Shown here: piece by piece, positions 1-6,466 of the stretch
Position numbering within the stretch: position 1 is the stretch's first letter
How the letters are laid out: each line of letters begins with the position of its first letter
Origin: Thermoproteus sp. UBA157
GTDB taxonomy: Archaea > Thermoproteota > Thermoprotei > Thermoproteales > Thermoproteaceae
Reading direction: 5' to 3'
Length of the DNA stretch: 8,542 bases
Assembly (NCBI GenBank): GCA_002497345.1
Contig: DANS01000041.1
Location: 1-8,542, forward strand
Made by a program: the position numbers and the translations under genes
The notes under the pieces: generated by a model
Told to the model about the DNA's origin: nothing
The model's input: the letters and a program-made list of their open reading frames with translations, nothing else
Database searches by the model: none

Positions 1-582
1 GTCGTTTTTTAAGATCAAGACCGCGTTCCTCATGTCGACCCTCGCCCTGATCTTGACGTCCTCCATCAAGAGGAGCGCCAACGCGAGGAGCGCGCTGGTC
101 GCGAGGAACAAAACGCCGTATCCGGAGCTACGAAGCAGCGAGAGGATCGCGCCATATACGGCAGGCGATACGAAGTTCGTGGCGAGCCCCAGGTAGAAGG
201 ATTTGTTAAGGAAGCGGAGCTTGTCGGGCACGTGGTAGAACACGGCGTCCCAGCCGCACCAGTAGAACCCTTGGGCCAAGCCGTATAGCCCAGCGACGAG
301 GGGCAGAACCTCAACGACCCCCGCGCCCAGGACGAGGAGAGTCAAGTAGAACGTCGTGTAGAGCCCTATGCCCAACTTGATGTAGGTGGCGGCGTTGTTG
401 CGGAGGGCCACCAAGTACCCGACCACCACGTAGCCCAGCAAGATGAAGGCCGAGCTGGCCAGCAGGAACTTCAAGGTCTCCTCGAACGAGGAGTTCACGT
501 AGATGTAGAGCCCCAGCAAAGGCGCCGAGAGGCTGTTGGCGAAGCCGAAGAGCCAAGAGGCCAACAGGAAGTCCCTCCTCAT
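1..582 (-). CDS. MFS-type transporter, N-terminal half (cut by window edge)
   Basis: The frame is open from ATG at 582 to the window edge: 194 codons with no stop, so the C-terminal half lies outside. The product is strongly hydrophobic, with about six predicted membrane helices near residues 7-29, 37-60, 71-88, 92-108, 129-150 and 155-173. A charged stretch from about 174 onward (MEDVKIRARVDMR) follows. Six helices and then a charged cytoplasmic loop is the usual first half of a 12-helix major facilitator. A GFYW motif at 105-108 with an aromatic segment after it recalls MFS carriers of the YqgE type, but that is a weak resemblance from memory. It is divergent from the GH31 alpha-glucosidase, so uptake of a disaccharide or oligosaccharide is a reasonable inference, not shown. 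A TATA box 27 bases upstream of the ATG supports this start and a leaderless transcript. Substrate unknown. Confidence 0.75.
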   Translation of the reverse strand, partial: MRRDFLLASWLFGFANSLSAPLLGLYIYVNSSFEETLKFLLASSAFILLGYVVVGYLVALRNNAATYIKLGIGLYTTFYLTLLVLGAGVVEVLPLVAGLYGLAQGFYWCGWDAVFYHVPDKLRFLNKSFYLGLATNFVSPAVYGAILSLLRSSGYGVLFLATSALLALALLLMEDVKIRARVDMRNAVLILKND

Positions 583-605
583 GGCCTAGCCCCGTTCGTC
601 CTCGC

Positions 606-612
606 AAAATAA
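606..612 (-). promoter_or_regulatory. TATA box of the MFS transporter gene
   Basis: The minus strand reads TTATTTT here, preceded by a purine-rich stretch (AAAAGC) that could act as a BRE. Its centre is 27 bases before the ATG at 582, the spacing expected if transcription begins at or next to the start codon. Confidence 0.55.
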
Positions 613-630
613 GCTTTTCGTGAGAGGGTT

Positions 631-637
631 TATTTAA
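631..637 (+). promoter_or_regulatory. TATA box of the GH31 alpha-glucosidase gene
   Basis: TATTTAA is centred 22 bases before the GTG at 656. It also contains the in-frame TAA (635-637) that closes the glucosidase frame upstream, so GTG 656 is the only possible upstream start. The transcript is probably leaderless. The box lies about 20 bases from the TATA box of the divergent transporter gene, so a regulator bound between them could affect both. Confidence 0.6.
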
Positions 638-655
638 GACGGCCGTCCATGTGTT

Positions 656-2725
656 GTGCTCGTCGAGGTCGAGGAGGCCGAGGGCGTCTACAGGATTAAG
701 GTCAACGAGCCGCTCCCGCCCGTGGACTTCGGGTTCAGGGGCAGAAGGTCCTCCAAAAGGCCCGAGGACTTCGGGCTGGTCGTCCGCGACGAGGGGAGAT
801 ACGTCGTGGTGGAGAAGGACTTGGGAATTAGGGAGCACGTCCTAGGCCTTGGCGAAAAGGCGGCCGAGCTAGACAGGAGGAGGAAGAGGTATACGATGAA
901 CAACACGGATCCCGGCGTCTACCAGAAGTTCCACGATCCTCTCTACGTCAGCATTCCCTTCATGATCTCGGTCAGAGACGGGGTCGCGACCGGCTACTTC
1001 GTCAACTCGGCCTCCGAGGTGGTCTTCGACGTGGGGTTCGAGGATTACGGAAAGGTCAAGATAAAGGTGCCAGAAAGGGGCTTCGAGCTCTACGTGTTCG
1101 AGGGGCCGACCATAGAGAAGGTCATCGAGAGGTACACGGATCTCACGGGGAGGCCCTTCTTGCCGCCCACGTGGGCCTTCGGCTACATGATATCCCGATA
1201 CAGCTACTACCCGCAAGACAAGATAATAGAGCTCGTGGACGAGCTGAAGAGGGAGGGCTTCCCCGTCGAGGCCGTCTTCTTGGACATCGACTACATGGAC
1301 TCCTTCAAGCTCTTCACGTGGAACAAGGAGAGGTTCCCCGACCCCAAGAGGTTCATAGAGGAGATGCACTCCCGCGGCGTCAAGGTGATCACCGTCGTGG
1401 ACCCCTGCGTGAGGGCCGACCAGAACTACGACGTCTTCGTGTCGGGCCTGGGGAAGTACTGCGAGCTAGACACCGGGGAGCTCTTCGTGGGGAGGCTCTG
1501 GCCGGGCAACTGCGTCTACCCGGACTTCTTCAAGGAGGAGGCCAGGGAGTGGTGGAGCGACCTAGTGGCCAAGTGGCTGTCGCAAGGCGTGGACGGGATA
1601 TGGCTCGACATGAACGAGCCGACGGACTTCAGCAGAGTCCACCACCTGCGCGAGGCGTTGAGGGGCTTGCCGATTCAGCTGGGGGATCTCAAGGAGTACT
1701 CTAGGTTCCCCGACAACGTGGTGCACGTGTTCAAGGGGAGGAGGGTGCCCCATCCGAGGATCAGGAACGCCTATCCCTACTACGAGGCCATGGCCACCTT
1801 CGAGGGGTTCGAGAGGGCGGGGAGGAGCGAGGTCTTCATACTCTCCAGGTCGGGGTATGCGGGCATCCAGAAGTACGCCTTCTTGTGGACAGGCGACAAC
1901 ACGCCGTCGTGGGATCAGATGAGGCTTCAGCTCCAGCTAGTGCTCGGCTTGTCCATATCCGGCGTCCCCCTCGTCGGGATAGACATAGGCGGGTTCCAGG
2001 GGCGGAACCAGAGGGAGATAGACGACTCGCCTGAGATGTTGATGAGGATGTTCCAACTGGCCTTGTTCTTCCCGTTGTTTAGGACCCACAAGGCCCCCGA
2101 CGGCATAGACGTCGAGCCGATATATATGCCGTCTTACTACAAGGAGAAGGTCAAGGAGGCCATCGCCGTTCGGTACAAGTTCCTGCCGTATATGTACCTC
2201 TTGGCCAAGGAGGCTCACGAGAGGGGCCACCCCATAGTTAGGCCGTTGTTTTACGAGTTCCAAGACGATGAGGACACCTACATGATAGACGACGAGTACA
2301 TGCTGGGCAAGGCGGTGCTCTATGCGCCGATAATATACCCCCAAGTCGAGAGGAGGAAGGTGTATTTGCCGAGGGGGGCTAGATGGGCCAACTACTGGAC
2401 GGGCGAAATACAGCGGGGTTGGGCGGATTCAACCCACGACTTGCCCATATATATAAGGGAGGGGTCTATCGTGCCGCTCTCGGACAACGACTTGCTCGTG
2501 TTCGGCGAGGGGAGGGCGGATCTGGGCGGCGTCGAGGCGATCAGCGAGGAGGGCAAAATCTCGTTCTCCCGTCCTCTGTTCGTTAGGGTGCTCGCGATAT
2601 ACGGCTCGCCCGTGGAGGGGGCTAGGACCGACAGAGGCAAGGAAATTAAAGCGGTGAGGAGAGGCGGATACGCGATATTGGAGATCAACGACGAGGTTGC
2701 CGAGATAGCGCTGTTGGGAGGCTGA
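656..2725 (+). CDS. malA: GH31 alpha-glucosidase (MalA type)
   Basis: A 689-residue glycoside hydrolase family 31 enzyme that releases glucose from the non-reducing ends of maltose and malto-oligosaccharides. The GH31 signature WLDMNE lies at 316-321, with nucleophile Asp318 in a DGIWLDMNEP context; the acid/base Asp414 is in WTGDN at 411-415. Length and both positions closely match Sulfolobus MalA (about 693 residues, Asp320 and Asp416, from memory). The N-terminal beta-sandwich covers roughly residues 1-165, the (beta/alpha)8 barrel about 170-510, and C-terminal beta domains the rest. There is no signal peptide, so it should act in the cytoplasm. Start: GTG at 656 is the only start after the TAA at 635, and the TATA box spacing fits. 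It is divergent from an MFS transporter, which suggests hydrolysis of imported sugar. An alpha-xylosidase or another GH31 specificity is possible, but the MalA-like layout favours alpha-glucosidase. Confidence 0.93.
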   Translation: MLVEVEEAEGVYRIKVNEPLPPVDFGFRGRRSSKRPEDFGLVVRDEGRYVVVEKDLGIREHVLGLGEKAAELDRRRKRYTMNNTDPGVYQKFHDPLYVSIPFMISVRDGVATGYFVNSASEVVFDVGFEDYGKVKIKVPERGFELYVFEGPTIEKVIERYTDLTGRPFLPPTWAFGYMISRYSYYPQDKIIELVDELKREGFPVEAVFLDIDYMDSFKLFTWNKERFPDPKRFIEEMHSRGVKVITVVDPCVRADQNYDVFVSGLGKYCELDTGELFVGRLWPGNCVYPDFFKEEAREWWSDLVAKWLSQGVDGIWLDMNEPTDFSRVHHLREALRGLPIQLGDLKEYSRFPDNVVHVFKGRRVPHPRIRNAYPYYEAMATFEGFERAGRSEVFILSRSGYAGIQKYAFLWTGDNTPSWDQMRLQLQLVLGLSISGVPLVGIDIGGFQGRNQREIDDSPEMLMRMFQLALFFPLFRTHKAPDGIDVEPIYMPSYYKEKVKEAIAVRYKFLPYMYLLAKEAHERGHPIVRPLFYEFQDDEDTYMIDDEYMLGKAVLYAPIIYPQVERRKVYLPRGARWANYWTGEIQRGWADSTHDLPIYIREGSIVPLSDNDLLVFGEGRADLGGVEAISEEGKISFSRPLFVRVLAIYGSPVEGARTDRGKEIKAVRRGGYAILEINDEVAEIALLGG

Positions 2726-2832
2726 TCGCAGGCTCTTTAATAGCTGAGTTGAACGTTGACGAGCCCTTCGTATTGGCCGAGCTGCTCAAGGCCTTGGGGG
2801 GTAGGGCGGGGGAGCCCCCGCGGAGGCGGCGC

Positions 2833-3375
2833 CTAGTTCCCCCGCTCCTTCAAGGCCTTCAGCGCGTTTTCGAGCTCGTCGCTCCACTTCGCTCTCCCCT
2901 TCAGCGCCTCGGCCCTCCTCGCCACTTCTTTTACCAGCTCGACGACTGCCGCGGCCGCCTCCTCCCTAGTGCGGTATTTCGACAACGCCATGTCGGGGTC
3001 CGGGCCGTTGTACTGGTAGTCGTGTAGATCCAGCGCAACGCTCGTCCAAGCCATCACGCCGCCGTGGCCCGCCTCCTCGAGCATTTGCGAGAGCTTGACC
3101 ATCCTCGTGGTGGGCACCCTCGGCACGGCCTTGCTCCTCAGCCATCGCCTCTCCTCTTCCGTCTTCGCGGCTTGGACCAGCTTGTCCAGCTCGAGCCGTA
3201 ACATGGCGGCGAGGAGGGCCCTCCAGGCTTGAAAGGCCTTGCCCGCGGCGTTCCGGACGAGGCCCTCCTCGAGGAAGCGCAAGGCGAGGCGCGCCTCCAC
3301 GAGGGCTTCGAGCAACCTAGCGCCGACATAGTCGTCGCTTGTCGGCTTGGGCAACGGCCTTTCGAGGAGCTCCAC
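2833..3375 (-). CDS. PaREP1 family protein
   Basis: A 180-residue, mostly helical, charged protein. Two blocks identify the PaREP1 family, a set of repeated genes first noted in Pyrobaculum aerophilum: RNAAGKAFQAWRALLAA at 41-57, and a DYQYNGPDPDMALSKY block at 119-134. The N-terminal third resembles the helix pairs of HEPN-like domains, but I see no RX4-6H ribonuclease motif, so nuclease activity should not be assumed. The biochemical role of PaREP1 proteins is not established. The GTG at 3375 is chosen because a clear TATA box is centred 24 bases upstream, giving a leaderless transcript; upstream ATG codons are absent. It ends 107 bases from the end of the convergent alpha-glucosidase gene. 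The small membrane protein gene lies upstream but is separated by 175 bases and a promoter, so this gene is probably transcribed alone. The length is typical and the gene looks intact. Confidence 0.85.
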   Translation of the reverse strand: MELLERPLPKPTSDDYVGARLLEALVEARLALRFLEEGLVRNAAGKAFQAWRALLAAMLRLELDKLVQAAKTEEERRWLRSKAVPRVPTTRMVKLSQMLEEAGHGGVMAWTSVALDLHDYQYNGPDPDMALSKYRTREEAAAAVVELVKEVARRAEALKGRAKWSDELENALKALKERGN

Positions 3376-3395
3376 GCCTTGGGGGGCGCGGCGTC

Positions 3396-3402
3396 TTAAA
3401 TA
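3396..3402 (-). promoter_or_regulatory. TATA box of the PaREP1 gene
   Basis: The minus strand reads TATTTAA inside TTAAGTATTTAAG, centred 24 bases before the GTG at 3375. This supports the GTG start and a leaderless mRNA. It is one of the few AT-rich islands in a GC-rich spacer. Confidence 0.65.
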
Positions 3403-3550
3403 CTTAACGCTGGGTTGGCCAACGCCGGCGGGTCTGGATGCTCGGCCGCCTCAGCTCGGCGTTGCTGCGATATTTGGCTCCTCCGCCCAGCCGCCCGCTC
3501 GAGCCGCCTATGCCGGGCGGGCAGCTCCGCGGGATCTCGGAGCCGCGCGG

Positions 3551-3766
3551 CTACGCCTTGGCCAACACATACGCCTCTATGAAGGCGCCTGCCACCAACG
3601 GCAACACCCCGATCATCCGCCTCCTATAGGCCAGGTAGTACGCGCAGAGCTCAAGCGGGGCGAAGAGGAGGAAGCCGATCTTGCCCGGGACGGAAATCAG
3701 CACAATTAAACCGATCGCGGAAATAGCGGCCAACGCGGCCCTGCCCAACGATTTGGGCATGACCAT
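3551..3766 (-). CDS. Small three-helix membrane protein, unknown function
   Basis: A 71-residue hydrophobic protein that I do not recognise. Three membrane segments can be seen: about residues 8-26, 30-46 and 51-69. Arg48-Arg49-Arg50 sits between the second and third, which would place that loop in the cytoplasm by the positive-inside rule. Glu39 and Glu64 lie within the second and third helices, which is unusual and could matter for function. ATG 3766 is preferred because the hydrophobic-looking frame upstream of it has no start codon and overlaps a TATA-like element centred about 35 bases upstream. The gene lies 79 bases downstream of the aldo/keto reductase stop on the same strand, so read-through from that operon is possible. 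Coding status is supported by an amino-acid pattern consistent with a membrane protein; no function is proposed. Confidence 0.6.
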   Translation of the reverse strand: MVMPKSLGRAALAAISAIGLIVLISVPGKIGFLLFAPLELCAYYLAYRRRMIGVLPLVAGAFIEAYVLAKA

Positions 3767-3797
3767 GAGCAGTGCGAAGACGAGGGCGTTTCGGGAT

Positions 3798-3805
3798 AAG
3801 ATAAA
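3798..3805 (-). promoter_or_regulatory. Possible TATA box of the small membrane protein gene
   Basis: The minus strand reads TTTATCTT in an AT-rich patch, centred about 35 bases before the ATG at 3766. This would leave a leader of roughly 9 bases, longer than for other genes here. It also falls in the only AT-rich part of the 79-base spacer after the aldo/keto reductase gene. Confidence 0.4.
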
Positions 3806-3845
3806 GAAGAGTCTCGAGCTACGTCGTTGAGGGCCCTGGCGGGTC

Positions 3846-4778
3846 TCACGAGGCCAGCTCCTCCTTGTGCCTCTCCCAGAGCTCGGCCAGAGCCTCCAGA
3901 TGCTCCTCGGGGAGGGGCTTGCCGTCGCTCGCCTCGGCGTATTCCTCCAACTCCTCCTCGTTGGTGGCCGTCACCAGGACCGACGTGATCGGGAACGACA
4001 AGACGAACTTCAAGGCGTATTGGCCTAGGCTCAGCCCGAGCTCCCGGGCCAAGGGGGCCACCTCGCGCTCCACGACCTCCCTGGCCTTCTTGAGCCACTC
4101 GGGGCGCCTCAAGGAGCGGTGATCTGCCGGGGGGAAGTAGGGCTTGAACCTATCCGTGAGGACCTCGCTGGCGTGGGGGACCCTCACTAGGAGCGCCCTC
4201 CCCGCGCCCTCCGCGATGAGGGTCTTGCCGGGCTCTTGCTCCAACACGTTGAACACGAACATGATGGAGTCGTAGCCGGCCCTCAACGCGGCCCTCCCCT
4301 CGGCCAACACCTGCACCTCGGGGCCCAGCGCAACGCCCACGTACCTAGCGGCGGAGCCCCTCAGCCCCAAGAAATAGGGCGCCGCCCTCTCCACCACGTC
4401 GGCCGGGGGGTTGTGGAGCTGGATCAGATCCGGCCTTCTGCCGAGCCTCTCGACGGATTTCCTCACGGCGAATTCCAGATATTCGGGGTCGTATCGGCGG
4501 GGAGGCCTCTCGGGGTTTGAGTAGAAGTCGTAGCCAACCTTGGTGGCCAAGAAGGCGTCCCTCCCAGCGAGGAGCTCGCCCAACAGCTCCTCGGCCTTCC
4601 CCCTTCCGTATACGTCGGCTACGTCGAAGAAGTTAATGCCGAGGTCCAACGCCCTCTCCACGAGTCTCCTCGCCTCGTCTCGCCCCACATCGCCGTACAT
4701 GCCGCTTATCGACCAAGCCCCGAAGCCTATCTCGGATATCTCCGCATTGCCGAATTTCCTATACCTCACGTCATTCAC
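3846..4778 (-). CDS. Aldo/keto reductase
   Basis: A 310-residue NAD(P)H-dependent oxidoreductase of the aldo/keto reductase superfamily, a cytoplasmic TIM-barrel. The full catalytic tetrad is visible: Asp52 and Tyr57 in FFDVADVYG, Lys80 in FLATK, and His122 in LIQLHNP. An N-terminal GFGAW motif (18-22) and a C-terminal SVLVTATNEEEL segment (266-277), in the place of the usual cofactor-phosphate loop, also fit. The substrate cannot be read from sequence. Its start overlaps the end of cobT by 8 bases, so the two are probably co-transcribed and translationally coupled. This places it in a cobamide gene cluster, though no known late cobamide step needs such an enzyme. Two in-frame GTG starts are possible: 4778 (overlap) and 4769, which lies about 22 bases after a TATA-like TTAAAT; the protein differs by only three residues. 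Family assignment is firm, role unknown. Confidence 0.9.
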   Translation of the reverse strand: MNDVRYRKFGNAEISEIGFGAWSISGMYGDVGRDEARRLVERALDLGINFFDVADVYGRGKAEELLGELLAGRDAFLATKVGYDFYSNPERPPRRYDPEYLEFAVRKSVERLGRRPDLIQLHNPPADVVERAAPYFLGLRGSAARYVGVALGPEVQVLAEGRAALRAGYDSIMFVFNVLEQEPGKTLIAEGAGRALLVRVPHASEVLTDRFKPYFPPADHRSLRRPEWLKKAREVVEREVAPLARELGLSLGQYALKFVLSFPITSVLVTATNEEELEEYAEASDGKPLPEEHLEALAELWERHKEELAS

Positions 4779-5766
4779 GATTCCCGGATTTAAGGACCAC
4801 GCGCTCGTACTCCTCCTCCACGAGCCTCAAGGCGTCCAGCCCGAGCCTCTCGGCCCTCCACAAGGCGTAGCCCATGGCGACTCCCTCCTTCACGTAGCCC
4901 TCCTCGTAAGCCCTCAAGCCTTGATGCCTCGATCCGGCAAACGAGGTCTTGGAGGCCAGCACCTCGCCCACCCCCACCTCCTTCATCAGCCCCATGAAAT
5001 CCGCCGACTTGTCCTCGACTATCCAGCGGGTAGTGACCACGCGGAGCCTCCCGGGATCTCCGCCCAACGCCTTGAGCAACGCGGCCGCGGCGGCCATCTG
5101 GGTCCCGCCGGCGAGGGTCACCTGCGCCCCCTCCTCGAGAGCTCCAAGCGCTATCGCGGCTATGGCCACGTGTACGGGGTCCCCGACCTCCGCGACGGCC
5201 GTCGCCGGATCGGCGGGCGTCTTGAGCCGCGACACCGCCTCCCTCACCACGGCGATCTTGAGCTCCTTGGGGTTCTGCGGCGACGCGCTGCTGGTCCTCC
5301 CCCACGCGTCGTAGCCGAGGGCTATCAGTATCGCCATGGCCGTGGTGGTGCCGCCGGGTATGGTCTCGCCTATGGCCAACCTCAAGGGGGCCAAGCTGCG
5401 CCCCAACGTCCTCCCCCTCTCTATCAAGCGTTGGACCACCTCCTTGGGCAGAGCCCCTCTGCGTATGTCGCCGCCGTGGACGCCGCCTAGATTCACGGCG
5501 GGCACCTTCGGCGGATATTTACAGCCCGCGTCCACCACGAGCTTCGGCAATCCTCTCGTGAGGGCCCTCGTCACCAACGCCGGCGTGGGTATCCCGGTGG
5601 GAGTGGCCGGAATGACGTCTAGCGTGAGCGGCTTGCCCGCCACCAAGTACTCCACGTCGAGCGTGGGGGTGTAGTGGGTCGCCTCGGGCGAGGGGCCCGC
5701 TATGGAGATCCCGGGTATCGCCGAGACCTCCGTGGTCCCCGCAACCACCAGCAACAAGTCCTCCAT
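4771..5766 (-). CDS. cobT: Archaeal CobT-type nicotinate-nucleotide phosphoribosyltransferase (UPF0284)
   Basis: A 331-residue member of the archaeal CobT-like family (UPF0284), related to NaMN:dimethylbenzimidazole phosphoribosyltransferase. It is expected to transfer phosphoribose from nicotinate mononucleotide to a lower-ligand base, giving an alpha-riboside phosphate and nicotinate. Family motifs: PGISIAGPSPEATHYTPTLD at 18-37, GETIPGGTTTA at 133-143, LAGGTQMAAAAALL at 218-231, and KEGVAMGYAL at 293-302, where Glu294 aligns by pattern with the catalytic Glu of bacterial CobT (inferred). The length is normal. Start: ATG 5766 is 24 bases after the centre of a TATA box, so the transcript may be leaderless. 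It follows cobS by 44 bases on the same strand and overlaps the downstream aldo/keto reductase by 8 bases. Archaeal members are less well characterised than bacterial CobT, so the exact base used is uncertain. Confidence 0.88.
   Translation of the reverse strand: MEDLLLVVAGTTEVSAIPGISIAGPSPEATHYTPTLDVEYLVAGKPLTLDVIPATPTGIPTPALVTRALTRGLPKLVVDAGCKYPPKVPAVNLGGVHGGDIRRGALPKEVVQRLIERGRTLGRSLAPLRLAIGETIPGGTTTAMAILIALGYDAWGRTSSASPQNPKELKIAVVREAVSRLKTPADPATAVAEVGDPVHVAIAAIALGALEEGAQVTLAGGTQMAAAAALLKALGGDPGRLRVVTTRWIVEDKSADFMGLMKEVGVGEVLASKTSFAGSRHQGLRAYEEGYVKEGVAMGYALWRAERLGLDALRLVEEEYERVVLKSGNRE
4788..4793 (-). promoter_or_regulatory. Possible internal TATA box for the aldo/keto reductase
   Basis: The minus strand reads TTAAAT (within CCTTAAATCC) inside the last codons of cobT, centred about 22 bases before the second in-frame GTG (4769) of the reductase. 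The spacing matches the leaderless promoters nearby, but the match is short and could be chance. Confidence 0.25.
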
Positions 5767-5786
5767 GCCCCCAAGAAAGCCCCAAC

Positions 5787-5793
5787 TTAAAAA
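5787..5793 (-). promoter_or_regulatory. TATA box of cobT
   Basis: The minus strand reads TTTTTAA (inside AGTTTTTAAG), centred 24 bases before the ATG at 5766. It gives cobT and the aldo/keto reductase a promoter separate from cobD-cobS. Confidence 0.55.
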
Positions 5794-5812
5794 CTTGGAC
5801 GATTGTCCAGTT
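5792..5812 (-). terminator. Hairpin after cobS, possible terminator or cobT operator
   Basis: An inverted repeat with arms TGGAC and GTCCA around a four-base loop is extended by three more pairs (AAC/GTT) past one unpaired base. On the minus strand it starts inside the cobS stop codon and runs directly into a T5 tract, like a factor-independent terminator. The same T tract is the cobT TATA box, so the repeat could instead bind a regulator. Intrinsic terminators in this group usually rely on T tracts alone, so the call is tentative. Confidence 0.35.
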
Positions 5813-6461
5813 AATAAAGATAGGCGACCCTCGAGACCTCGAGCAATGCGCCGAGGAGATCGCCGTTTGTGCCGCCCAGATGTCTATACGCCGCCGCGTA
5901 GAAGAGCAACGACGCGACGAGGGCCGCCGAGAAGCGCTCTGGGCTGAAAAACGCGGCTGCTGCCAGAGCCGGCAACGCCGCGGGCCACTGCCTCCTCGCG
6001 CGCTTTGTGAACTCGGCGCCGAGGCCCGGCTTGAAGGGCCTGGAGAACCCGGCGACGGCCAGCGTGAGGGATTTGGAGAAGACCTCGGCGGCTATGTAGT
6101 CGAGCCACGAGCCGGGGCGAGCCGACATGCCCAGAACCACCGCGGCGACCACCGCGAAGATGGCGGCCGCCCCCTTTCGGGGATCCTCGAGAACCGCTCT
6201 GGCCCTCTCCTTGTCGCGCACCATCAACGCGTCCGCCACGTCGGCTAGGCCGTCCACGTGGTTGAGGCCCGTGGCCAAGAGGAGCGCCAAGTAGGCCAAA
6301 CGCGCGTCGCCCGTGAGCACGTAGACCAAGGCCCCGGCTCCGCCCACGACGGGCGCCGCGATATACGGCAAAGCCCAAACGCACTCGAAGCCGAGCCCCC
6401 TCCCGCCGAAGGGAAACGCCGTGAAGAACGAGAGGAGATCCCTCAAGCACCCGCCGCGCAT
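5811..6461 (-). CDS. cobS: Adenosylcobinamide-GDP ribazoletransferase (cobamide synthase)
   Basis: A 216-residue membrane protein that joins adenosylcobinamide-GDP to alpha-ribazole or its 5'-phosphate, the last assembly step of cobamides. The family signature HVDGLADVADAL lies at 68-79 with Asp70, Asp74 and Asp77, which coordinate Mg2+ in this family. Other family features are the N-terminal LRDLLSFFTAFPFGGRG at 6-22, DPRKGAAAI at 93-101, and GGTNGDLLGA near the C-terminus (196-205). Several hydrophobic segments (about 30-49, 55-66, 98-112, 122-138, and one near 165-190) fit an integral membrane protein. It is at the short end for CobS, which often has 220-260 residues, but no motif is missing. 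ATG 6461 is chosen because the family N-terminus begins there; the frame stays open upstream but only as a shadow of cobD. It starts 5 bases after the cobD stop, so the two form an operon. Confidence 0.92.
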   Translation of the reverse strand: MRGGCLRDLLSFFTAFPFGGRGLGFECVWALPYIAAPVVGGAGALVYVLTGDARLAYLALLLATGLNHVDGLADVADALMVRDKERARAVLEDPRKGAAAIFAVVAAVVLGMSARPGSWLDYIAAEVFSKSLTLAVAGFSRPFKPGLGAEFTKRARRQWPAALPALAAAAFFSPERFSAALVASLLFYAAAYRHLGGTNGDLLGALLEVSRVAYLY

Positions 6462-6466
6462 GGCCC

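Noticed and set aside
311..838. A 175-codon minus-strand open frame over the malA start and promoter
   Set aside because: It covers the MFS gene, both TATA boxes and the start of malA, and its translation has no family pattern.
2749..3027. A 92-codon plus-strand frame overlapping PaREP1
   Set aside because: Most of it is antisense to PaREP1. Only the first 17 or so residues look protein-like, and the TTG start has no clear promoter.
3438..3629. A 63-codon plus-strand frame between PaREP1 and the small membrane protein
   Set aside because: No promoter at suitable spacing, a Pro/Arg-rich translation, and half of it is antisense to the membrane protein gene.
4540..5490. A 316-codon plus-strand open frame across cobT
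   Set aside because: It is antisense to cobT, which has full family motifs. The translation shows no family pattern and is explained by the few stops in GC-rich antisense frames.
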